A program made the position numbers and the translations under genes. Positions 43,922 through 51,811 of a stretch of DNA of 64,000 nt are shown here, in pieces (the first letter of the stretch is position 1; each line of letters opens with the position of its first letter). The notes under the pieces are model-generated. The model saw only the letters and a program-made list of their open reading frames with translations, ran no database searches and was not told the DNA's origin. The stretch is from an uncultured Collinsella sp. (GTDB lineage Bacteria; Actinomycetota; Coriobacteriia; Coriobacteriales; Coriobacteriaceae), in NCBI GenBank assembly GCA_900541025.1, contig UQIL01000010.1:1-64000 (forward strand), in the 5' to 3' direction.

Positions 43922-44515
43922 TTAGCGTTTAATCTCGATATCCTCGAGCTTAACGTCCATGGCCTCGGTCTTGGCCTTGGCGATGTCGTCGGCAAATTCC
44001 AGAGACTCCATCATGGTCTCGACGGCGTCCTTGTGCTCCTCGACATTGTCGATACGCACGTACACACTGCCGCCGTCAACGTCAGTGAAGTACTCGGTCG
44101 TCACGCCGCCCGAGTGCGTAAAGTAGGCGCTGCGCCAGGTCTTGCCGTTGTACTTAACGGGATCGCTCTCGGTCCATCCGGAGTTGGCCTTCCACTTTGC
44201 CTCGTAGTCAAACAGTTCATCGGCGTTCTTGTCAGGATCGAAGACGGGGATGAAGCGGTCGCTGGCATGCTCGCTCTCGGTGAACTTAAACTGGGCCCTG
44301 TCGGCGGTATCGCCTGCGACGTCCGTGATTTCGACGCCCTCGGGGACTTCGACCTTAAACCAAATGAAGTCGGTCCTCATATCCACGGCTGGTTTTTCTG
44401 CTCCGCCGCCACCGCCACTTCCGGTAGCGCCGCCGCTGCCACCGCAGCCCACCAGGGCAACTGCGGCAAAGAGACTGATGCAGAGGGTGAGAATCGCAAA
44501 GGCCTTCTTTTTCAT
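43922..44515 (-). CDS. Lipoprotein, paralog of the next gene
   Basis: A 197-residue exported lipoprotein: MKKKAFAILTLCISLFAAVA, then LVGC gives the signal peptide and lipobox. A Gly/Ser linker leads into a domain of about 155 residues beginning DFIWFKVEVPEGVEITDVAG. It shares the pattern DFIWFKVE.PE, DRFIPV, W..A.F or similar, FTDV.GGSVYV and C-terminal EIK with the paralog at 44742-45347, about 40 percent by eye. The function is unknown. AGGAGG precedes the ATG; a conserved palindrome lies upstream at 44587. Confidence 0.85.
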   Translation of the reverse strand: MKKKAFAILTLCISLFAAVALVGCGGSGGATGSGGGGGAEKPAVDMRTDFIWFKVEVPEGVEITDVAGDTADRAQFKFTESEHASDRFIPVFDPDKNADELFDYEAKWKANSGWTESDPVKYNGKTWRSAYFTHSGGVTTEYFTDVDGGSVYVRIDNVEEHKDAVETMMESLEFADDIAKAKTEAMDVKLEDIEIKR

Positions 44516-44586
44516 GGTCGTGTCCTCCTCGATCTGTAACCGCCCATGGATTACCTGCCTTTACTGTACGCGCGGGCGGCTCGTTC

Positions 44587-44606
44587 AGGTGGGCCATGTG
44601 TCCCAT
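44587..44606. promoter_or_regulatory. 20-base repeat with palindromic core upstream of the first lipoprotein gene
   Basis: AGGTGGGCCATGTGTCCCAT is repeated exactly at 45543-45562, ahead of the paralogous gene. TGGGCCATGTGTCCCA is a near-palindrome, as expected of an operator shared by the two genes. Confidence 0.5.
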
Positions 44607-44652
44607 TCTGGGGGCCTGATTTGCGCCGACAAGTGGCAATATGCTCGGGCGT

Positions 44653-44688
44653 AAAAGAGGGGAGGGCCGGCCGATCCAATCCTCCCCT
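44653..44688 (-). terminator. Terminator after the second lipoprotein gene (minus strand)
   Basis: Minus-strand AGGGGAGG / CCTCCCCT stem with a GC-rich loop, followed by CTTTTAC. Confidence 0.75.
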
Positions 44689-44741
44689 GGCTGGGCGTCC
44701 GATCATTTAATGACTGCGCATGCGATGCTGCGTGCGAGCCC

Positions 44742-45347
44742 CTAATGCTTGATCTCGATGCTCGAAATCTCGACTTCGCGTGCCTCGGCAACTGCCTTCG
44801 CCATGTCATCGGGAAACTCGATGGAGTTGAGGAGCGCCTCGGCTTCTTTCTTATGCAGATCGAAGTTCGAGATGAGGACGTAGACGCTTCCCGGCTCAAC
44901 GTCGGTAAAAAGCATGGTTGAGACGCCGCTGTTGTCCTCGTACGTTCCGACGAGCCATGTCCTGCCGTTATACTCGACGGACCCGCCATCCTTCCACTGG
45001 AACGTATCCCTCTTCTTTTCCGCCTGGTCGGCGTGGGATTCCTCGGCCGTCAGCGCTTTTTTCCAAACGGGGATAAAGCGATCGGCCGAACCGTTCTCGT
45101 CTTCGGGGAAAGTGAGCTGGACCTTGTCGGCATTCTTGCCAGCGGAGTCGCTCACGCCAACGCTCTCGGGCATCTCGACCTTAAACCAGATAAAGTCAGT
45201 CTTTTCGGCGACGGGGGCCTTTTCCCTGCTCTCGCTCTTGGCGGTGCTGCCGCTTCCGCCCGATGCGCTCCCGCCGCAGCCGACAAGGGCAAATGCGGCA
45301 AAGAGGGCGATGCAAAGGGAAAGAATCGATAGGGTCTTTTTCTTCAT
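44742..45347 (-). CDS. Lipoprotein, paralog of the preceding gene
   Basis: A 201-residue lipoprotein: MKKKTLSILSLCIALFAAFA and LVGC form the signal peptide and lipobox, then a Ser/Gly/Lys linker, then the domain starting DFIWFKVEMPESVGVSDSAG. It parallels the gene at 43922-44515 along its length, so the two arose by tandem duplication. The start at 45347 has GGAGGAC upstream; the frame extends further but lacks a signal sequence. Each gene has its own terminator, so they are separately transcribed. Function unknown. Confidence 0.84.
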   Translation of the reverse strand: MKKKTLSILSLCIALFAAFALVGCGGSASGGSGSTAKSESREKAPVAEKTDFIWFKVEMPESVGVSDSAGKNADKVQLTFPEDENGSADRFIPVWKKALTAEESHADQAEKKRDTFQWKDGGSVEYNGRTWLVGTYEDNSGVSTMLFTDVEPGSVYVLISNFDLHKKEAEALLNSIEFPDDMAKAVAEAREVEISSIEIKH

Positions 45348-45723
45348 GGTGGCGTCCTCCTTGTCTGCCAGGGACATCGTGCGCCGCGGATCGCTGGGGC
45401 GGCGGTTACGCATGCACATGATGCCTTTGTTTACTGTGCGGTTATTCCTCCATTCGTCGTCCGGCGCCGTGATGAGCTTGCCCCAACATAGGGCTCCTTA
45501 CCTATATGTATGCCCCAGTTGCCGCTGCCCGGGAGTCTCGAAAGGTGGGCCATGTGTCCCATGTTTGTGTCGCTGCCGCCTATCGTGTGCCATAGAAATC
45601 CGCGATGGCCAGGTGCGCTGACGCTCATGTGCTTATGGGCTAGACTTAGCACCATTACGTGATCGATGCGGTCGGTCGGCGGTTGCCACCCGACCGATGT
45701 ATATGACTTGAAGGTGCATGTGT
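45348..45723. other. Non-genic spacer
   Basis: It contains the second operator-like 20-mer (45543), a CAGTAAA box near 45438 on the minus strand that also occurs upstream of the other lipoprotein gene, and a CGGTCGGTCGG / CCGACCG hairpin at about 45669-45697 just before fchA. No gene is supported. Confidence 0.5.
45543..45562. promoter_or_regulatory. 20-base repeat upstream of the second lipoprotein gene
   Basis: Exact copy of the element at 44587-44606; 196 bases before the lipoprotein start on the minus strand. Confidence 0.5.
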
Positions 45724-46356
45724 ATGAGCCAAGAGATGATGGACAAGACCTGCCGCGGGTTTGCCGAGGCGCTGGCCGCGCGCGAGCCGGTTCCCGGCGG
45801 TGGCAGCGCGAGCGCCTTTGTGGGCGCGCTGGGCGCCTCGCTGTGCGGAATGGTTGCCCGCTACGGTGCGACCAATCCCGCGCTTGCTGATCGTGCGGAT
45901 GACCTGACGCGTGCGTTTGCCCATGCTGATGAGCTGGCCCAGGAGCTTGTCGAGTTGGTTGCCGAGGACGTTCGTGCCTATGGGCAGGTGTCCGCGGCGT
46001 ACGGTATTCCGCGTGACGATCCGGCTCGAGCGACCGCGATTCAGGATGCGCTGCATGTGGCCGCTATGCCGCCGTATCGCATTATGGATGCCTGCGGGCG
46101 TGCGCTGGCGCTGCTCGAGGACATGGCCGACAAGGGTTCGCGTCAGCTGCTGTCCGATGTGGCGTGCGGCGCCGTGTTCTGCCGTTCCGCTATGCAGGGC
46201 GCGAGCTTGACGCTCTTTGCCAACACCACGTCTATGAAGGACCGGGCGCGCGCCGAGGAGCTCGAGACCGCGTGCGATGAGCTGCTCGACACGTGGTTGC
46301 CGCGCGCCGATGCGCTGGCGCGCCGCGCCGCCGACGCTGCAAGGAAGAGAGGATAG
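45724..46356 (+). CDS. fchA: Cyclodeaminase/cyclohydrolase family protein (FchA)
   Basis: A 210-residue helical protein of the FTCD_C family. The family loop VPGGGSASA is at 23-31, followed by LGASLCGMVARYGATNP. Members act either as formimino-THF cyclodeaminase or as 5,10-methenyl-THF cyclohydrolase. No histidine-degradation genes are near, and folD starts 2 bases after the stop, so a methenyl-THF cyclohydrolase role is favoured. The start at 45724 is 7 bases after AAGGTG; an ATG at 45718 is too close. Confidence 0.86.
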   Translation: MSQEMMDKTCRGFAEALAAREPVPGGGSASAFVGALGASLCGMVARYGATNPALADRADDLTRAFAHADELAQELVELVAEDVRAYGQVSAAYGIPRDDPARATAIQDALHVAAMPPYRIMDACGRALALLEDMADKGSRQLLSDVACGAVFCRSAMQGASLTLFANTTSMKDRARAEELETACDELLDTWLPRADALARRAADAARKRG

Positions 46357-46358
46357 CC

Positions 46359-47213
46359 ATGGCTGAACTGCTGAAGGGTGCTCCCGTCGCTCGCGCTTTG
46401 ACTGAGGAACTTGCTGCTCGCTGCGCAGCCCTGCGCGAGCGGGGCGTTGTTCCGACGTTGGCTATCGTGCGTGTGGGTGAACGCGAGGACGACCTATCCT
46501 ACGAGCGCGGTGCGCTCAGGCGCTGCGAGAAGGTTGGCATTGAAGCTCGCCGCGTTTTGCTTCCCGCCGATGTTTCGCAGGACGAGCTGTTGGCGGCCAT
46601 CGAGGACATCAATTCCGACCCCGCTGTTCATGGCTGCCTGATGTTCCGCCCGCTGCCCGCCGGCCTTGACGAGGACGCGGTTGCCTCGGCACTCGATCCC
46701 GCCAAGGACGTTGACTCCATGACGCCGGCTTCGCTGCTCACCACGCTTTCGGGGCGCGGCGAGGGTTTTGCCCCCTGCACAGCCGAAGCCGTGCTTGCTT
46801 TGCTGGATCATTACGGCGTTGAGCTGGATGGAGCTAAGGTTGCTGTGGTCGGTCGGTCTCTGGTGATTGGCCGTCCCGTTGCCGCCATGCTTACGGCGAG
46901 CAATGCGACCGTGACGACGTGCCATACGCATACGCACGACCTTGCTGCCGAGTGCCGTGCTGCCGACATTGTGGTTGCCGCCGTTGGACGCGCACGTACG
47001 ATTGGCGTGGATGCGGTTCGCGAGGGCCAGACGATCATCGATGTTGGCATTAATTGGGACGAGGCCGCTGGCAAGCTGGTGGGTGACGTCGATTCTGATG
47101 CTGCGGAGCCGGTCGTTAACGCCATCACGCCCGTGCCGGGCGGCGTGGGGGCTGTGACCACCGCAATTCTCGCCAAACACGTGATTGAGGCGGCGGAGCG
47201 CGCATCGAAATAG
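46359..47213 (+). CDS. folD: Methylene-THF dehydrogenase FolD with cyclohydrolase residues replaced
   Basis: A 284-residue FolD-family protein that would oxidise or form 5,10-methylene-THF with NAD(P). The Rossmann part is intact (VVGRSLVIGRPVAAML, INWDEAAGKLVGDVD, TPVPGGVGAVTTAIL). The catalytic lysine of YxxxK (K54 in E. coli) aligns with A52 in SYERGALRR, and the glutamine of VQLPLP (Q98) with F96 in LMFRPLP; Asp of DVD is kept at 119. Lys and Gln are needed for the cyclohydrolase step, so this may be a dehydrogenase only, with FchA supplying the hydrolase. Confidence 0.88.
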   Translation: MAELLKGAPVARALTEELAARCAALRERGVVPTLAIVRVGEREDDLSYERGALRRCEKVGIEARRVLLPADVSQDELLAAIEDINSDPAVHGCLMFRPLPAGLDEDAVASALDPAKDVDSMTPASLLTTLSGRGEGFAPCTAEAVLALLDHYGVELDGAKVAVVGRSLVIGRPVAAMLTASNATVTTCHTHTHDLAAECRAADIVVAAVGRARTIGVDAVREGQTIIDVGINWDEAAGKLVGDVDSDAAEPVVNAITPVPGGVGAVTTAILAKHVIEAAERASK

Positions 47214-47250
47214 GCGTTTTGGGCTGTTTGAGGGGTTAGCCATATACCAC

Positions 47251-47480
47251 GTGGTCAAAAAGCGCAAAATATGAGTACTGTTGCCATGATAGTCACATAT
47301 GTTTTACGTCTTTTGGGTTTCCTAACGATATTCATTCTCGTTAGGAAACCCATTTTATTGAACCTATGGGGAATAACGCTGTCTCGCTTTTGGACAAATA
47401 GGGATCTTCAGCACTCATTACAAGGAAATTTGCTGCTACTAAATTGGTGACAGTACTCATATTTGGCATTTTTTGACCAC
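47251..47480. repeat. Nested palindromic element of about 230 bases
   Basis: Outer arms of about 36 bases (47251-47286 and 47445-47480) are imperfect inverted repeats, beginning GTGGTCAAAAA and sharing ATATGAGTACTG. Inside is a perfect 15-base hairpin, TGGGTTTCCTAACGA / TCGTTAGGAAACCCA (47314-47352). The element is much more AT-rich than its surroundings and carries no gene. It resembles a MITE or another small mobile or regulatory module. It fills most of the 354-base space between folD and the dipeptidase gene. Confidence 0.65.
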
Positions 47481-47567
47481 AGGAGCTGCCGGGGCGGCGG
47501 TTTCGCCCTTTCTGCGCCGAAGCGATACACTGTTATCGTTTGATTTCTTCGCTCAAGGAGGATGCGC

Positions 47568-49091
47568 ATGCCGTGCACAACGATTCTGGTCGGTAAGAAC
47601 GCAAGCTACGACGGGTCGACGCTTGTCGCCCGCAACGAGGACTCGTCCAACGGGGTGTTTGAGCCCAAGCGCATGCGCGTGGTGCATCCCGACGAGCAGC
47701 CGCGCGTCTACACGAGCGTCCTGAGTCACCTGACCGTTGAGCTGCCCGATAACCCCATGCGCTACACGAGCGTCCCCGATGTTGTCCCGGGCCACGGCAT
47801 CTGGGCCGAGGCCGGTTTCAACGAGCTCAATGTGGGCATGTCCGCAACCGAGACGCTCACCACCAACGAGCGCGTTCGCGGCGCCGACCCGCTCGTCGAC
47901 TACGTGCCCGCCAAGGGCAACGAGGGCGAGGACGGCTATGTTCCGGCACAGCCCGGCGGTCTGGGCGAGGAGGACATGGTGACCCTGGTGCTGCCGTATG
48001 CCAAGTCCGCCCGCGACGGCGTGCGTATCCTGGGTGACCTGCTCGAGCGCTACGGCACCTATGAAAACAACGGCATCGCCTTTAGCGACGTGGACGAGAT
48101 CTGGTGGCTCGAGACCATCGGCGGCCACCACTGGATTGCCAAGCGCGTGCCCGATGACGCCTATGTGACCATGCCCAACCAGCTGGGTATCGACAGCTTT
48201 GACCTGGATGACGCCGAGGGCGCCCAGGCCGACCACATGTGCTCCGCCGACCTGCGCTCCTGGATGGCCGAGTGGCATCTGGACCTGACGCTGGGCGTCG
48301 AGGGCGACGGTCCGGCCGCGGTCTTCAACCCGCGCGAGGCCTTTGGCTCGCACAGCGACAGCGACCACGTCTACAACACGCCGCGCGCCTGGTATATGCA
48401 GCGCTGCCTTAACCCCAGCGATGTGTGGGACGGTCCCGAGGCCGACTACACGCCCGAGAGCGATGACATCCCCTGGAGCCGCGTGCCTGAGCGCAAGGTG
48501 ACCATCGAGGACATCAAGTACGTGCTTTCGAGCCACTACCAGGGCACGGAGTACGACTGCTACGGCAGCAAGGGTACGCCCGCCACACGCGGCGCCTATC
48601 GTCCCATCGGCATCAACCGTAACAGCCAGCTCGCCGTGCTGCAGCTGCGCCCCTATGCGCAGCCGGCCTACCGCGCCGTGCAGTGGATGGCCTTTGGCTC
48701 CAACTCGTTTAACGCGCTGGTTCCGCTGTACGCCAACGTCGAGACCATGCCCGAGTATTATGCCGACACGCAGGCTCGCGTGACGTCCGAAAACTTCTAC
48801 TGGGCCAACCGCCTGATCGGCGCGCTGGCCGACGTCCGCTTCCATGAGTGCGGCCGCGCTGTGGAGGACTACCAGGAGAAGGTCGGTGGCATGGGCCACA
48901 AGCAGATCCATGACGTCGATGCTGCCGTAGCCGCTCTGCCCGAGGCCGAGGTGTCTGCCGAGCTTGTACGCGCCAACGAGGAGTTTGCCGAGCGTGTTCG
49001 CGTAGAGACCGATGCTCTACTGGGCAAGGTGCTCTACACCACGAGCTGCGCCATGAAGAACTCTTTCGCGATGAACGACAACGTGAGGTAG
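47568..49091 (+). CDS. C69 family dipeptidase (PepD-like)
   Basis: A 507-residue N-terminal-nucleophile hydrolase. The predicted nucleophile is Cys3 in MPCTTILVGKNASYDGS, and ARNEDSSNG and GGHHWIAKRVPDDAYVTMPN are family blocks. Such enzymes cleave a broad range of dipeptides and are found in lactobacilli and gut anaerobes. Start at 47568, 6 bases after AAGGAGG; an ATG at 47562 abuts the ribosome site and would put two residues ahead of the nucleophile region. No signal peptide, so probably cytosolic. Confidence 0.88.
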   Translation: MPCTTILVGKNASYDGSTLVARNEDSSNGVFEPKRMRVVHPDEQPRVYTSVLSHLTVELPDNPMRYTSVPDVVPGHGIWAEAGFNELNVGMSATETLTTNERVRGADPLVDYVPAKGNEGEDGYVPAQPGGLGEEDMVTLVLPYAKSARDGVRILGDLLERYGTYENNGIAFSDVDEIWWLETIGGHHWIAKRVPDDAYVTMPNQLGIDSFDLDDAEGAQADHMCSADLRSWMAEWHLDLTLGVEGDGPAAVFNPREAFGSHSDSDHVYNTPRAWYMQRCLNPSDVWDGPEADYTPESDDIPWSRVPERKVTIEDIKYVLSSHYQGTEYDCYGSKGTPATRGAYRPIGINRNSQLAVLQLRPYAQPAYRAVQWMAFGSNSFNALVPLYANVETMPEYYADTQARVTSENFYWANRLIGALADVRFHECGRAVEDYQEKVGGMGHKQIHDVDAAVAALPEAEVSAELVRANEEFAERVRVETDALLGKVLYTTSCAMKNSFAMNDNVR

Positions 49092-49190
49092 GGATTTCCC
49101 GTCGATTGAATAGCGCTAAAACGCTTTGTCGCTTTCGCTCAATCTTGGGTACAAGAACGCCAATGCAGTTGTTTGTGATTGGAGACAACC

Positions 49191-49607
49191 ATGGTTATGA
49201 AACTCGATCAGCTTGTTAACGGCGCCATTAACGTGGGCTTTGGCGCTGCCGCCGTTGCTGTCGAAGGCGGCAAGAAGGTTCTCGACGACCTTAATACCAA
49301 GGGCGAGCAGGTGCGCAAGGACGCAGGCGCTCCCGATATCGCCCGCAGTGTGTCCGACATGTTCGAGCAGGCCGGTGGTACCATCTCCGATCTGACCGAG
49401 CGCTTGGGCATGCAGGGCGAGACCGCGGCCCAGCGCGTGCTCGACGAACTCATCCTTGCCCGCGTCCGCGTTATGACCGCGCCCGAGCGCACGGCCTTCC
49501 TGGCCCATGTGCGCGACATCGTCGATTCGGTCGAGGACAACGTGACCTCGGTGCCCGTCGAGTCCGTTGAGCCCGACGATGCGAAGGATACCGAAGAGGC
49601 CGAGTAG
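49191..49607 (+). CDS. Phasin-like amphipathic helical protein
   Basis: A 138-residue, mostly helical protein. The N-terminal VNGAINVGFGAAAVAVEGGK and the following KVLDDLNTKGEQVRKDAGAPD are typical of small phasin-like proteins that often precede an AarF/UbiB gene in Gram-positives; the C-terminal tail is acidic. A role at the membrane or with the UbiB-like kinase 8 bases downstream is possible. Start at 49191 with GGAG upstream. Confidence 0.65.
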   Translation: MVMKLDQLVNGAINVGFGAAAVAVEGGKKVLDDLNTKGEQVRKDAGAPDIARSVSDMFEQAGGTISDLTERLGMQGETAAQRVLDELILARVRVMTAPERTAFLAHVRDIVDSVEDNVTSVPVESVEPDDAKDTEEAE

Positions 49608-49615
49608 CAGCGCAG

Positions 49616-51379
49616 ATGGCAGATTCCACCACCGATTACAACAATCTAGATCCCTTGGGTGACGAGGCGGCGGTTGTCGATGAGGTCGATGCCGCCGTCT
49701 CGGGCGCTCGCAAGAAGCCGCGCGCTGTCGATATGGTCCCCGAGGAGCCCGACGCGATGGCGCCGGACGAGGAATACCAGCTCACGCCGGCGGGTCGTCG
49801 CGAACGCATCGGGCAGATTGTTCGCCTGGTCAAAAAGTACCGTGTGTGGGATAACCTCACGCCGGTTCGTTTGCGCCGCCTGCTTGAGGAACTCGGCCCC
49901 ATGTTCGTCAAGATGGGGCAGATTCTGGCCAACCGGTCCGAGATTTTGCCGCAACGCTTTTGCGACGAGCTACGTCGTCTGCGCTCCGACGTGGAGCCGG
50001 TGCCGTACGAGGTGGTGCTTCGCTGCCTAGAAGAGGAATACGGCCTGCGCCTGGGGGAGATGTTTGACGCGATCGACCCCAACCCGCTTGGCAGCGCCTC
50101 GCTCGCGCAGGTGCATCGTGCTCGCCTGGTGACGGGCGAGGACGTGGCCGTTAAGGTGCAGCGCCCCGGTGCGCAGCAGGTTATGGCACAGGACATCGAT
50201 ATCATCCGCTCGGTGGTGCGTATCGTTTCCAAGTTCGTCAACACCGATCAATTCGTTGACCTGCACGGCGTAGTCGAGGAGTTGTGGACCTCGTTTCGCG
50301 AGGAGACCAACTTTTTGGCCGAGGCCAAAAACCTCAACGACTTCTACGAGTTCCATAAGAGCGTTCATGGCGTGACGTGCCCTAAATCCTATCTGGACCT
50401 GTGCACCGAGCACGTGGTGGTTATGGACTACGTCGACGGCATTTCGATCGCCGATCCTGAACGCTTGGTGGCCGAGGGCTATGACTTGGAAAAGATCGGT
50501 GCCGCAATCGTAGAGGATTACTCGACGCAGGTGCTCGATGACGGCTTTTTCCATGCCGACCCGCATGCGGGAAACATTATTCTCAAGGACGGCATCGTTT
50601 ACTTTATCGACTTGGGCATGGTCGGACGCATGTCGAGTCACGATCGCGGTATCGTCAAGGACATGATTTTCGCCGTGGCCGAGGGTGACGTGCCCAAGCT
50701 CAAGGATTCGCTCATGCGCTTCGCCGTGACGCGTGGCGACTCGGCTGAGCTCGATCATTCGGCCTTTTTGTCCGATTTGGACTTTATCGTGGCTGACTTT
50801 GCAGGCCTTGACCTGAAGGATCTGGATATCGGCGAGTTTTTGACCTCGCTGTTAAACCTGGCGCGCAAAAACGACGTTGAGCTGCCGAGCGTGGTAACGA
50901 TGTTCGCGCGCGGCATGGTGACGCTCGAGGGTTTGCTGACCGAGTACATGCCCAACGTCAACATGATCCAGATCATCCAAACGCACATTAAAAACGAGAA
51001 AAGCACCTATACGCGCGTGCGCGACATGGGGCGCGATCTTGCTGCGAGCAGCTATCGCGCGGCGAAGGGCTCGCTCGAGGCGGCCGAGTATCTTGGCCTG
51101 GCTTCGCGCATGCTCACGCGCGGCCAGCTTAAGGTGAACACGCAGATCATGAGCAGCGATAAGGCGCTGCGACAGCTGGGCGGAATTATCGACCGTATGT
51201 CGATGGCAATTGTGATTGCTGGCCTGTTTATCGGTTCGTCGGTGGTGTACTACGCGCGCATCGAGCCGGTTGTGTTTGGTATCCCGGTCATTGGCTTTAT
51301 GGGCTACGTCAGCGCACTGGTGCTGGCGCTTATGCTGGGCCGCAATATCTGGCTCAACAGTCACGGCGGCAAGCACTAG
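49616..51379 (+). CDS. AarF/UbiB (ABC1/ADCK) family atypical kinase
   Basis: A 587-residue protein. The KxGQ motif (KMGQ near 99), Ala-rich loop, VAVKVQRP lysine near 178, FHADPHAGNI near 311 and FIDLGM near 333 identify the UbiB family. Two hydrophobic segments at the C-terminus (about 525-575) anchor it in the membrane. In respiring bacteria it supports quinone synthesis; no quinone genes are seen here, so a general lipid role is likelier. It follows the phasin-like gene by 8 bases and is followed by a terminator. Confidence 0.88.
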   Translation: MADSTTDYNNLDPLGDEAAVVDEVDAAVSGARKKPRAVDMVPEEPDAMAPDEEYQLTPAGRRERIGQIVRLVKKYRVWDNLTPVRLRRLLEELGPMFVKMGQILANRSEILPQRFCDELRRLRSDVEPVPYEVVLRCLEEEYGLRLGEMFDAIDPNPLGSASLAQVHRARLVTGEDVAVKVQRPGAQQVMAQDIDIIRSVVRIVSKFVNTDQFVDLHGVVEELWTSFREETNFLAEAKNLNDFYEFHKSVHGVTCPKSYLDLCTEHVVVMDYVDGISIADPERLVAEGYDLEKIGAAIVEDYSTQVLDDGFFHADPHAGNIILKDGIVYFIDLGMVGRMSSHDRGIVKDMIFAVAEGDVPKLKDSLMRFAVTRGDSAELDHSAFLSDLDFIVADFAGLDLKDLDIGEFLTSLLNLARKNDVELPSVVTMFARGMVTLEGLLTEYMPNVNMIQIIQTHIKNEKSTYTRVRDMGRDLAASSYRAAKGSLEAAEYLGLASRMLTRGQLKVNTQIMSSDKALRQLGGIIDRMSMAIVIAGLFIGSSVVYYARIEPVVFGIPVIGFMGYVSALVLALMLGRNIWLNSHGGKH

Positions 51380-51429
51380 AGGCCGCGACCGTCACCGCAT
51401 TTTCCTATCGCAAACAATAGCTTTTACCT

Positions 51430-51458
51430 TGGGCTTCGCCTGCGTGCGAGGCCCTTTT
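51430..51458 (+). terminator. Terminator after the UbiB-like gene
   Basis: GGGCTTCGC / GCGAGGCCC stem followed by TTTTG. Confidence 0.75.
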
Positions 51459-51495
51459 GTGTGATACCATTTTGACGGTAATAATCGATGGCCTA

Positions 51496-51666
51496 GATGG
51501 TGGTGCGGAGACGCACGAATGCGCGGTTTACCTGCGCGTTTGGGAGAATTGGGGTGCAAGTCCCCGGCTGTACCAGTAACCGTAATTCCTCTTGGCTCGG
51601 GATGTTCGCGTCGCAGATCGGACGACGTGCCCGAGTCGTTAAGGTTAAGTCGGATCGCCTCCCATC
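51496..51666 (+). promoter_or_regulatory. Cobalamin riboswitch
   Basis: The core GGGAGAATTGGGGTGCAAGT, followed by CCCCGGCTGTACCAGTAACCG, matches the conserved adenosylcobalamin aptamer (GGGAA..GGTG.AA.TCC...GCTG.CC). Downstream AAGTCGGATCGCCTCCC matches the B12 box, and GATGGTGG (51496) pairs with CTCCCATC (to 51666) to close P1. A hairpin GCGGC-GTAT-GCCGC follows before the ribosome site. High cobalamin should lower expression of the two surface-protein genes downstream. Confidence 0.9.
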
Positions 51667-51811
51667 TTGCATGCGGCTGCGGCGTATGCCGCCGGTGTGC
51701 ATAGGGCTCTGGAGGGAAGGGGGGACCCCGATGGGGGAACTCGAGCGCAACATGCGCGATGACGTGGGGCAGCCTCAAGGCAACGCTCCAAGTACAGACA
51801 ATGGGAGACAA

